Source: JAEUHQ01 sp964538915 (GTDB lineage Bacteria > Planctomycetota > UBA1135 > UBA2386). From it: a stretch of DNA of 64,000 nt. Where the stretch lies: assembly GCA_964538915.1 (NCBI GenBank), contig CAZIFB010000005.1, forward strand, positions 1 through 64,000, given 5' to 3'. Under the pieces are notes generated by a model that worked only from the letters and a program-made list of their open reading frames with translations, had not been told where the DNA came from and did not search any database. Of the stretch, positions 9,201 through 16,958 are shown piece by piece. The number at the start of each line of letters is the position of its first letter. The stretch's first letter is position 1. Position numbers and translations under genes: made by a program.

Positions 9201-9737
9201 ATGACGAACAACACCAAGTGGGGCGTCGTCGCCGAGTTCGACTCGGCCGCTTCGATCTACCACGCCGCGGAGAAGGTCACGCACCACGGCTACACGCGCG
9301 TCGACGCGCACACGCCGTTCCCCGTGCACGGTCTCGATCGCGCTCTGCGCCAGGGGCCGAGCCCGCTCGGCTGGATCGTCGTCTGCTGCGGCGCGACCGG
9401 CATCTGCCTCGCGCAGCTGATGATGTGGTGGATGAACGGGCACGACTACCTGTTCTGGGTCTCCGGCAAGACGCCGTACGCGTGGCCGTCCACGATCCCG
9501 ATCACCTTCGAGTGCATGGTGCTGCTGTCCGGCTTCGGCGCCGTGTTCGGCATGTTCGGCCTCAACCGCCTGCCGAGGCTGCACCACCCGATCTTCCGTC
9601 ACAGCACGATCTGGCGCGCGACGGACGATCGCTTCTTCCTCTCCATCGAGGCGACCGACCCGAAGTTCGACAGCCGCGAGACGGTGCGCTTCCTCGAGAG
9701 CATCGGCGGCAAGCACGTCGAGATCGTGGAGGAGTGA
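9201..9737 (+). CDS. actD: Alternative complex III membrane subunit ActD (DUF3341)
   Basis: A 178-aa protein. The N-terminal soluble part contains YHAAEKVTHHGYTRVDAHTPFPVHGLD, characteristic of DUF3341/ActD. It is followed by two hydrophobic helices (GWIVVCCGATGICLAQLMMWW and ECMVLLSGFGAVFGMFGL). The C-terminal soluble part ends FLESIGGKHVEIVEE. ActD packs beside ActC/ActF in the membrane arm. It starts 10 bp after actC and precedes actE by 5 bp. Confidence 0.92.
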   Translation: MTNNTKWGVVAEFDSAASIYHAAEKVTHHGYTRVDAHTPFPVHGLDRALRQGPSPLGWIVVCCGATGICLAQLMMWWMNGHDYLFWVSGKTPYAWPSTIPITFECMVLLSGFGAVFGMFGLNRLPRLHHPIFRHSTIWRATDDRFFLSIEATDPKFDSRETVRFLESIGGKHVEIVEE

Positions 9738-9742
9738 CGCCA

Positions 9743-10360
9743 ATGAACCTCAGAACTCTCGCGACCGGGCTCGTCCTCGCGGCGATCACGCTCTCCGGTG
9801 GCTGCTGGCGCGGCGGCTTGTCGACTTCGCCACCGATCCACCTCGTCCAGGACATGGACTTCCAGCAGAAGCTGCGCACGCAAGGTGCAGGGCACTTCGA
9901 CGGCTGGTCCGACGGACGCGCGATGCGCGTGCCGGTCGCCGATCCGTTCGGCAAGACGCTCGTCGTCGCCCGCGGCTCGCTGCCGAACCAGGCGCTGGCG
10001 CACAAGGACGCCAAGGGTGCCTTCGTCGAGAAGAACCCGCTCCCCGCGACGGCCGACGTGCTGGCGCGCGGCCGCGAGCGCTTCGACATCAACTGTGCCG
10101 TCTGCCACGGCTACTCCGGTCAAGGCGGCAACGGCCCGACGGGGCACGGAATGGTCGGTCGCCTCTGGTCCGTTCCGATCCCCAACTTCCACTTCGTCGA
10201 AGGCAAGGACAACCGCGTCGCGATGCTCAAGGACGGCGAGTACTTCGAGGTCATCACCAACGGCAGGAACACGATGCCTGCCTACGGGCCGCGCCTGTCG
10301 GTGGAGGACCGTTGGTCAATCGTCCACTACATCCGCGCCCTCCAGAACCTGAGCAAGTGA
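9743..10360 (+). CDS. actE: Alternative complex III monoheme cytochrome c lipoprotein ActE
   Basis: A 205-aa protein with a lipoprotein signal (LSGGC lipobox in the first 22 residues) and one heme c site, CAVCH at 118-122. The likely distal Met178 lies in NGRNTMPAYG. ActE is the lipid-anchored periplasmic monoheme cytochrome of the complex. The segment GGCWRGGLSTSPPIHLVQDMDFQQK is typical of ActE N-termini. The ATG at 9743 was chosen over extensions that overlap actD because it gives a proper signal peptide and follows GGAGTGACGCCA. Confidence 0.94.
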   Translation: MNLRTLATGLVLAAITLSGGCWRGGLSTSPPIHLVQDMDFQQKLRTQGAGHFDGWSDGRAMRVPVADPFGKTLVVARGSLPNQALAHKDAKGAFVEKNPLPATADVLARGRERFDINCAVCHGYSGQGGNGPTGHGMVGRLWSVPIPNFHFVEGKDNRVAMLKDGEYFEVITNGRNTMPAYGPRLSVEDRWSIVHYIRALQNLSK

Positions 10361-10365
10361 GCGAC

Positions 10366-11682
10366 ATGACTGCCACCGCACACATGACCGCGCCGAGCCT
10401 GCAGCAGTTGGCGCCGACCATCGTCCCGAAGGTCAAGGACGGCGATCTCGCGAAGGCACAGCTCGGGGCGCTGGTGCTCGGAGCGGCCCTGATCGGCGGC
10501 GCATGGGCGACCGGCGGGGAGCGCTTCTACTTCTCGTACCTCGTCGGCTACATGGGCGTGCTGGGCATCTGCCTCGGTGCCCTGTTCTTCACGATGGTGC
10601 AGCACATCACGCGCGCCGGCTGGAGCATCTGCGTCCGCCGACTCGCGGAGAACATCATGGGTGCGCTGCCCCTGATGGCCCTGCTGTTCGTGCCGATCTA
10701 CGTCGGCTTCGACCACCTCTTCCATCACTGGGTCCACCCCGACCCGAACGATCATCTGGTGGCCGGCAAGGCGGCCTGGCTCAACAAGAACTTCTTCGTC
10801 GCCCGCATCGCCATCTACTTCGCGATCTGGATCGCGATGGCGTTCCTGTTCCGCCGCGCGTCGCTGCAGCAGGACGAGACCGGGGATCCGGCGATCAGCC
10901 TGCGCCTCTCGCGCATCGCGGCGCCGGGCCTGCTGCTGTTCGCCCTGTCGGTGACGTTCGCGGCCTTCGACTGGATCATGTCGCTCGACCCGCACTGGTT
11001 CAGCACGATCTTCGGGCTCACCTACTTCGCCGGCGCCTACATGGCGTTCTTCGCCTTCACGATCCTGATGGCGAAGTGGCTCGGCAAGCGCGGCTACCTG
11101 CGCGGCGCGATCACGGTCGAGCACTACCACGACCTCGGCAAGCTGATGTTCGCGTTCGTGGTCTTCTGGACCTACACGAACTTCAGCCAGTACATGCTGA
11201 TCTGGTACGCGAACCTGCCCGAGGAGACTCGCTGGTTCGCCGACCGTGCGGAAGGCGGGTGGGGTGCGATCGGCACGCTGCTGGTCTTCGGCCACTTCTT
11301 CATTCCGTTCGGCTTCCTGATGTCGCGTCACGTGAAGCGCAACGGCGTGACGCTGTCCATCGGAGCGATCCTGCTCCTGATCGTGCACTGCTTCGACATG
11401 CAGTTCCTGATCCTGCCGACCGCCGGTTCGCACGACCATGGTCCGGCGGAACACGGCGCCGGCCACGTCGCGAATGCCGCAGAAGCCGTCGAAACGGGCA
11501 TCGCTCGCTTCACGCACGACTTCGGCACCTACCTGCACGGCGTGCACTGGGCGGACTTCGGCTGCTTCGTCGGGCTCTTCTTCGTGCTCGTCGGCGCGAC
11601 GCTGTGGAACGTTCGCCGCGCGAACCTGGTCCCCCTCCGCGATCCGCGCCTGGCCGAGGCGCTGCACTTCCAGAACTTCTGA
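10366..11682 (+). CDS. actF: Alternative complex III membrane subunit ActF
   Basis: A 438-aa polytopic membrane protein with about ten helices, related to the NrfD-like ActC but usually treated as the second quinone-binding or proton-path subunit. Recognisable segments include FAAFDWIMSLDPHWFSTIFG and the TNFSQYMLIWYANLPEET stretch seen in ActF proteins. A periplasmic or cytoplasmic loop near residues 355-368 is histidine-rich (SHDHGPAEHGAGH). The ATG at 10366 follows the actE stop by 5 bp. An alternative in-frame Met seven codons into the protein cannot be excluded. Confidence 0.93.
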   Translation: MTATAHMTAPSLQQLAPTIVPKVKDGDLAKAQLGALVLGAALIGGAWATGGERFYFSYLVGYMGVLGICLGALFFTMVQHITRAGWSICVRRLAENIMGALPLMALLFVPIYVGFDHLFHHWVHPDPNDHLVAGKAAWLNKNFFVARIAIYFAIWIAMAFLFRRASLQQDETGDPAISLRLSRIAAPGLLLFALSVTFAAFDWIMSLDPHWFSTIFGLTYFAGAYMAFFAFTILMAKWLGKRGYLRGAITVEHYHDLGKLMFAFVVFWTYTNFSQYMLIWYANLPEETRWFADRAEGGWGAIGTLLVFGHFFIPFGFLMSRHVKRNGVTLSIGAILLLIVHCFDMQFLILPTAGSHDHGPAEHGAGHVANAAEAVETGIARFTHDFGTYLHGVHWADFGCFVGLFFVLVGATLWNVRRANLVPLRDPRLAEALHFQNF

Positions 11683-11700
11683 CCAGCAGGTCCGAACCAC

Positions 11701-12048
11701 ATGGCTCATTCGACGCAAGACAAGTCCCTCGCGGCGCACAAGGCGCACGGGCACGAGTTCGTGCAGGGCGTCACCCACGAAGCGGTGGTGCACGATCCCG
11801 AGCACGACATCGACGCAGTCTGGTCGACCGTCTGGGTTGCCGGCGGCGCGGTCGTGTTCTTCGTGTGCATGTGGCTCTTGTTCCCGATCTTCCTGCGCGT
11901 CCAGGACGAGGAGCGCAAGCGCAAGATCGATCTGGTTCCGACGACCGAGCTGAATGCCGCGGTCAAGTCGGAGCGCGCGTTCCTGAACGGCGAGAACCCG
12001 ACGAAGAAGACGATCGACCAGGTCCTGCAGCAGATGGCCGGCAAGTAG
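11701..12048 (+). CDS. Small single-span membrane protein between actF and sco (unassigned, possible accessory subunit)
   Basis: A 115-aa protein not recognised as a named family. It has a polar, histidine-containing N-terminus (AHKAHGHEFVQGV), one transmembrane helix at about residues 42-63 (VWVAGGAVVFFVCMWLLFPIF), then a charged C-terminal part with KSERAFLNGENPTKKTIDQVLQQMAG. It lies 18 bp after actF and 11 bp before the SCO gene, so it is almost certainly co-expressed with the respiratory complexes. Candidate roles are an extra alternative-complex-III or oxidase subunit, or an assembly factor; the sequence does not decide between them. Confidence 0.75.
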   Translation: MAHSTQDKSLAAHKAHGHEFVQGVTHEAVVHDPEHDIDAVWSTVWVAGGAVVFFVCMWLLFPIFLRVQDEERKRKIDLVPTTELNAAVKSERAFLNGENPTKKTIDQVLQQMAGK

Positions 12049-12059
12049 CCCCTCCACCG

Positions 12060-12890
12060 ATGATCCAACGCCTCCTCCTCACCGCCATGATCCTCTGCAC
12101 CGCCGGCGTCGGCAGTGCGCAGGGTGAGGGCATGCCGCCCACGAGTTCCATCCTCGTGAAGGAAGAGGCCGCGTCGATGGTCGACCGGATCGGCGCCGTG
12201 ATCGATCCGTCGCTGACGTTCACCGACGAGCGCGGCTATCCGTTCCAGCTGCGCCAGATGTTCCCCGGCGCACAGCCCGTGCTGCTGCTGCTCGGCTACT
12301 ACAAATGCCCGGCGATGTGCGCTCAGGTGCTCGAGGCGGCGTTCCGTTCGCTCAGCGACGTCGACCTCGAACCCGGTCGCGACTACCGCGTGCTGAACGT
12401 CTCGATCGATCCGAAGGAGACGCCGGAGATCGCGAAGGAGCGGAAGGACAAGTTCCTCCCGAAGCTCCTGAAGACCGGCGGGGACGATGCGTGGCGCGTG
12501 CTGGTGGGCGACCAGGCCAACATCAAGGCGCTGACCGAGACCGTGGGCTTCCACTACTACTGGTCGGAGCACACGAACCAGTACGCCCACCCGCCCGCGC
12601 TGATCTTCCTCACGCCCCAGGGCAAGGTGAGCCGCGTGGTCGTCAACACCTGGTTCGACCCGGCCGACGTGCGCCTCGCGATCGTCGAGGCGAGCGGCGG
12701 CAAGCTCGGTACCTTCTGGGACCAGGTCAAGCTCAACTGCCTGACCTTCGACCCGCGCACGAACAGCTACTCTCTCGCTGCGATGACCGTGATGCGCATC
12801 GGTGGCGCGCTCACGGTGATCGCGATGATCACGATGATCGTGGTCATGCTCCGGAAAGAACGTCGGCGTACCGCGCCCGCGGTGGCCTGA
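12060..12890 (+). CDS. SCO1/SenC/PrrC-type copper chaperone for cytochrome oxidase
   Basis: A 276-aa protein with an N-terminal signal peptide (LLLTAMILCTAGVGSAQG), a thioredoxin-like SCO domain and an unusual C-terminal transmembrane helix (about residues 238-264) ending in a basic tail. The copper ligands are present: C83-P-A-M-C87 and the conserved His177 in QYAHPPALIF. SCO proteins deliver copper to or reduce the CuA site of subunit II, whose gene follows directly. The start at 12060 gives the signal peptide. Membrane anchoring at the C-terminus rather than the N-terminus is seen in some SCO homologues next to alternative complex III operons. Confidence 0.92.
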   Translation: MIQRLLLTAMILCTAGVGSAQGEGMPPTSSILVKEEAASMVDRIGAVIDPSLTFTDERGYPFQLRQMFPGAQPVLLLLGYYKCPAMCAQVLEAAFRSLSDVDLEPGRDYRVLNVSIDPKETPEIAKERKDKFLPKLLKTGGDDAWRVLVGDQANIKALTETVGFHYYWSEHTNQYAHPPALIFLTPQGKVSRVVVNTWFDPADVRLAIVEASGGKLGTFWDQVKLNCLTFDPRTNSYSLAAMTVMRIGGALTVIAMITMIVVMLRKERRRTAPAVA

Positions 12891-12936
12891 TCCTCCCAAC
12901 GAATTCAATGCCGTCAGCCTTCAACGGACCACAACC

Positions 12937-13995
12937 GTGCTCGCCCAACTGATCCAGGATCCGGCCAAGATCAACTACGTCGAGAAGCCTGCTCCGAGGC
13001 CCGAGGTCGACGCCTTCGGACAACTCGAGAAGCTGGCCAGCACGTTCCACGACGTCGACGGCCTCTTCTACTTCACGTACGCGGTCTGCATCTTCTTCTT
13101 CGTGCTGATCACGGGCGTGCTCGTGTTCTCGTGCGTGAAGTACCGCCGCAAGACGTTCGACCAGCCGCCGGCTTCGAACACCACTCACAACACGCCGCTC
13201 GAAGTCGTGTGGACGGTGGTCCCGCTGATCATCGTGATGGTGATGTTCGCCTGGGGCTTCAAGGGCAGCCTCGACATGATGACGGTGCCGTACGAGGCAT
13301 CGCGCAACGCGTACAAGGCGTCGGCCAAGCAGTGGAACTGGACCTTCAGCTACCCGAACGACGCAGCGAAGAGCTACAACGAAGTCTGGTTGCGCGTCGG
13401 CAAGCCGGCGCAGTTCACGCTCGAGTCGAGCGACGTGCTGCACGCGTTCTACGTCCCCGCGATGCGCGTCAAGCGCGACGTCATCCCCGGCCGCTTCCAG
13501 ACGGTCTGGTTCACGCCGACCGAGATCGGTGAGTTCCACCTCTTCTGCGCCGAGTACTGCGGCGAGAACCACTCGACGATGTACGCGCGGGTGCATGTCG
13601 TCTCCGACGCCGACTACGCGAAGCGCCCGTGGGACCTGTGGGAGGACGACACACCGGCGAAGACCGTGAAGAGCGCCGAGAGCCTCTACAGCTCGCTCTG
13701 CTCGACCTGCCACTCGATCAACGGCGCCCCGGGTGTCGGTCCGAGCTGGAAGGGCCTCTTCGTGAAGGGCCCGGACGGCAAGATCACGGGCAAGACGCGC
13801 GACGTCCTCGTGAAGGGTGAGAAACAGACGATCACCGTGGACGACGCCTACATCATGGAATCGGTGCGCAGCCCCGATGCGAAGCGGGCCGCGGAGTTTC
13901 CCAATGGCGGCATGGCGGTGTTCCCACCCGATCAGCTCGACGATCGCCGGCTCAAGGGCCTCATCGAGTTCATGAAGTCACTCGCGGAGAAGTGA
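12937..13995 (+). CDS. ctaC: Cytochrome c oxidase subunit II with fused cytochrome c (caa3-type)
   Basis: A 352-aa subunit II. Two N-terminal membrane helices lie at about residues 44-68 and 89-110. A CuA cupredoxin domain follows with His169 (VLHAFYVP) and the C204-A-E-Y-C208-G-E-N-H212-S-T-M215 loop complete. A C-terminal cytochrome c domain has CSTCH at 255-259 and a methionine in FPNGGMAVFP. The fused heme c makes it a caa3-type oxidase that can take electrons directly from alternative complex III. The GTG at 12937 is the best start: no upstream in-frame ATG exists. Confidence 0.96.
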   Translation: MLAQLIQDPAKINYVEKPAPRPEVDAFGQLEKLASTFHDVDGLFYFTYAVCIFFFVLITGVLVFSCVKYRRKTFDQPPASNTTHNTPLEVVWTVVPLIIVMVMFAWGFKGSLDMMTVPYEASRNAYKASAKQWNWTFSYPNDAAKSYNEVWLRVGKPAQFTLESSDVLHAFYVPAMRVKRDVIPGRFQTVWFTPTEIGEFHLFCAEYCGENHSTMYARVHVVSDADYAKRPWDLWEDDTPAKTVKSAESLYSSLCSTCHSINGAPGVGPSWKGLFVKGPDGKITGKTRDVLVKGEKQTITVDDAYIMESVRSPDAKRAAEFPNGGMAVFPPDQLDDRRLKGLIEFMKSLAEK

Positions 13996-14002
13996 GGCAA
14001 CC

Positions 14003-15661
14003 ATGACGACCAACGTCCCCGTCATCGACAGTCACCACGGCGCACCAGCGACCGGGAAGAAGAACTTCCTGAACTGCTCGTCCGGCCTGATGTCCTGGGC
14101 CGGCACGCTCGATCACAAGCGCATCGGCGTGATGTACCTCGTCGGCACGATGATCGCCTTCCTGTGCGGCGGTCTCTTCGCGCTGCTCGTGCGTCTGCAC
14201 CTGTGGGAACCGCACGGGATGCTGTTCAGCAACGCGGACTACAACCAGATCTTCACGCTGCACGGCGCGTTCATGGTGTTCCTGTTCGTGATCCCGGCGA
14301 TCCCGGGCTCGCTCGGGAACATGGTGCTCCCGCTGATGCTGGGCGCGAAGGACGTCGCGCTGCCACGCCTCAACCTGCTGAGCTTCTACCTTTGGTTGAC
14401 CGGCGCGGTCCTCGCGACCCTCGCCATCGTGCTCGGCGGCTTCGACACGGGCTGGACCTTCTACGCGCCCTACAGCCTCTACACGAACAAGGCGGTCGTC
14501 ACGATCGGCCTCGCGATCTTCGTGCTGGGCTTCAGCTCGATCTTCACCGGCCTGAACTTCATCGTCACGGTCCACAAGCTGCGCGCGCCCGGCCTCACGT
14601 GGTTCCGCATGCCGCTGTTCGTTTGGGCGCTCTACGCGACATCGCTGCTGCAGGTGCTCGCCACGCCGGTGCTCGGCATCACGGTGCTGTTGGTCGCGTT
14701 CGAACGGCTCTACCACATCGGCATCTTCGATCCGCGCCTCGGCGGTGACCCGGTGCTCTTCGAGCACTTCTTCTGGTTCTACAGTCACCCGGCCGTCTAC
14801 ATCATGGTGCTGCCAGCCTTCGGCATCATCAGCGAGCTGGTCTCGGTGCACTCGCGCAAGCCGCTGTTCGGCTACAAGCTGATCGCGTTCAGCTCGATCG
14901 CGATCGCGATCATCAGCTTCCTCGTGTGGGGCCACCACATGTTCACGTCGGGGCAATCGACGTACGCGATGTTCGCGTTCTCGTTCCTGACCTTCTTCGT
15001 GGCGATCCCCACGGCCATCAAGGAGTTCTCGTGGGTGGCCACGGTGTGGAAGGGCTCGATCGCCCTCAACTCGCCGATGCTCTACACGATCGCGTTCCTG
15101 ATCATCTTCGCGATCGGCGGTCTCACGGGCGTCATCCTCGGCGCGCTCAACGTCGACATCCACCTGCACGACACCTACTTCGTCGTCGCGCACTTCCACT
15201 ACGTGATGATGGGTTCGATCGCGCTGGCCTTCTTCGCCGGCCTCCATCACTGGTGGCCGAAGATGTTCGGCGTGATGTACAACGAGACGCTGGCGAAGAT
15301 CGCCTGCGGCATCATCTTCGTCGGGTTCAACCTGACGTTCCTCCCGCAGTTCATCATGGGTAGCCGCGGCATGCCGCGCCGCTACGCGACGTACGTGCCG
15401 GACTTCGTCGACTACCACCGCGCGTCGACGATCGGCGCGATGGTTCTCGGGTCGGGCGTTGCGCTGATGGTCTTCTACCTGGTCGCGTCTCTGCTGGCCG
15501 GCAAGAAGGCGATGCAGAACCAATGGGGCGGCGTCACGCTCGACTGGCACACCCCGACCCCGCCGCCGCTGGAGAACTTCGACCACCCGCCGAGCGTGAC
15601 CACCGAGGTCTACGACTACTCGACCCTCGACCTGCGCACGACGCAGACGCCCGTCAGCTGA
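14003..15661 (+). CDS. ctaD: Cytochrome c oxidase subunit I (A2-type heme-copper oxidase)
   Basis: A 552-aa, roughly 12-helix catalytic subunit carrying the low-spin heme and the heme-CuB centre. CuB ligands are visible as His262 and the pair H311-H312 (WGHHMF), with the crosslinked tyrosine at Y266. The D-channel glutamate of A1 enzymes (HPEVY) is missing; the sequence is Y260-S261-H262-P263-A264-V265-Y266. That YSHPAV motif defines A2-type oxidases such as the Rhodothermus caa3 enzyme. The C-terminal heme ligand region HDTYFVVAHFHYVM is intact. The gene lies 7 bp after subunit II. Confidence 0.97.
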   Translation: MTTNVPVIDSHHGAPATGKKNFLNCSSGLMSWAGTLDHKRIGVMYLVGTMIAFLCGGLFALLVRLHLWEPHGMLFSNADYNQIFTLHGAFMVFLFVIPAIPGSLGNMVLPLMLGAKDVALPRLNLLSFYLWLTGAVLATLAIVLGGFDTGWTFYAPYSLYTNKAVVTIGLAIFVLGFSSIFTGLNFIVTVHKLRAPGLTWFRMPLFVWALYATSLLQVLATPVLGITVLLVAFERLYHIGIFDPRLGGDPVLFEHFFWFYSHPAVYIMVLPAFGIISELVSVHSRKPLFGYKLIAFSSIAIAIISFLVWGHHMFTSGQSTYAMFAFSFLTFFVAIPTAIKEFSWVATVWKGSIALNSPMLYTIAFLIIFAIGGLTGVILGALNVDIHLHDTYFVVAHFHYVMMGSIALAFFAGLHHWWPKMFGVMYNETLAKIACGIIFVGFNLTFLPQFIMGSRGMPRRYATYVPDFVDYHRASTIGAMVLGSGVALMVFYLVASLLAGKKAMQNQWGGVTLDWHTPTPPPLENFDHPPSVTTEVYDYSTLDLRTTQTPVS

Positions 15662-15710
15662 TCCGACGCCACGCTCCTCGCATCGCCATCGCGCCCACAG
15701 GATTCCAAGC

Positions 15711-16445
15711 ATGAGTCACGACGGTCATCACTCGGTAGTGATCCCGGCACCGGGTCCCGAGTTCCTGCCCCACACGGTGGCGCACCACTTCGACACGCCG
15801 GTGCAGGAGTTCCAGTCCGCGAAGCTCGGCTTCTGGCTGTTCCTCGCGACGGAAATCCTGCTCTTCGGCGGACTGTTCGCTGCCTACTTCTACTACCACG
15901 AGGCGTACCCCGAGACGTTCCGGCTCGGCGGGCACCAGCTGGACTGGAAGCTCGGTGCCCTCAACACGTCGGTGCTGCTGCTCAGCTCGTGGACGATGGC
16001 GATGGGCGTGCGCTCCGCGCAAACCAGCCAGAAGAAGAAGCTGCTCGTCTACTGCGGCCTCACGGTGCTCGGCGCGGCGATCTTCATGGTCGTCAAGTTC
16101 TTCGAGTACAAGGCGAAGTACGACCACGGCCTGTTCGTGTTCCCCGAGATGTTCCACGGCTACGACACGGCGACGGGCCAACTGCCGTGGTTCAAGGACT
16201 ACCACGGGGTGATGGCAGGCGTGCCGCACGGCCACCTGTTCTTCGCGATCTACGTCACGATGACCGCGATCCACGGTCTGCACGTGCTGATCGGCGCGGG
16301 TCTCATCATCTGGGTGATGAAGGGCGCCGCGAAGGGTCGCTTCCACGCCGGCTACTTCCTGCCCGTCGACCTCGTCGGCCTCTACTGGCACCTCGTCGAC
16401 CTGATCTGGATCTTCCTCTTCCCCCTGCTCTACCTGGTGCCGTGA
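15711..16445 (+). CDS. ctaE: Cytochrome c oxidase subunit III
   Basis: A 244-aa membrane protein of the COX3 family with about five to six helices. Recognisable segments are KLGFWLFLATEILLFGGLF near the N-terminus, FFAIYVTMTAIHGLHVLIG, and the C-terminal LVGLYWHLVDLIWIFLFPLLYLV. Subunit III stabilises the catalytic subunit and supports proton uptake. The start lies 49 bp after subunit I. Its TGA overlaps the ATG of the next gene by one base, so translation is coupled. Confidence 0.95.
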   Translation: MSHDGHHSVVIPAPGPEFLPHTVAHHFDTPVQEFQSAKLGFWLFLATEILLFGGLFAAYFYYHEAYPETFRLGGHQLDWKLGALNTSVLLLSSWTMAMGVRSAQTSQKKKLLVYCGLTVLGAAIFMVVKFFEYKAKYDHGLFVFPEMFHGYDTATGQLPWFKDYHGVMAGVPHGHLFFAIYVTMTAIHGLHVLIGAGLIIWVMKGAAKGRFHAGYFLPVDLVGLYWHLVDLIWIFLFPLLYLVP

Positions 16446-16855
16446 TGAGCGCCCACACCCACGACGTCCACGCCGGACACGCCCACGGCGATCTGCAGAT
16501 GGGCCATCACCACGTGTCGAGCTCGCAGATGTTCGCCAACGTGCTGGTGGCGCTGCTCATCCTCACCGCCATCACGGTCGCGACCTCCCGCTTCGACTTC
16601 GGCAGCGCGAACATGCTGATCGCCATGCTGATCGCCTCGATCAAGGCGTCGCTCGTCATGGCCTTCTTCATGCACCTGAAGTGGGACACCGCGATCAACA
16701 AGATCGTCTTCCTGAGCTCGTTCCTCTTCCTTTCGTTGCTGTTCCTGTTCACGTTGACCGACCTGGCGACCCGCCAGATCGACAGCTCGCTCCACACGAC
16801 GAAGGCGCCCGTCGACAAGGCGTGGGTCCAGCCAGCTCCGCACGCCGGTCACTAA
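16445..16855 (+). CDS. ctaF: Cytochrome c oxidase subunit IV (prokaryotic COX4 family)
   Basis: A 136-aa protein with a strikingly histidine-rich N-terminus (9 His in the first 24 residues), followed by three hydrophobic helices (VLVALLILTAITVA, AMLIASIKASLVMAFFMHL, FLSSFLFLSLLFLFTL). The IKASLVMAFFMHLK motif is typical of prokaryotic oxidase subunit IV, a small accessory subunit. It ends the respiratory operon; the next gene, a SNF2 ATPase, begins about 100 bp later without a visible terminator. Confidence 0.9.
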   Translation: MSAHTHDVHAGHAHGDLQMGHHHVSSSQMFANVLVALLILTAITVATSRFDFGSANMLIAMLIASIKASLVMAFFMHLKWDTAINKIVFLSSFLFLSLLFLFTLTDLATRQIDSSLHTTKAPVDKAWVQPAPHAGH

Positions 16856-16958
16856 TCTGCTAGCCGCCTACCTGCACAGCCGCCAGTCCGCCGACGCGCG
16901 GATCGCCATCTGGTCGGACACGGGCCTCGACGGCGCCACGGCAGCCCTGCCCGAGGCG

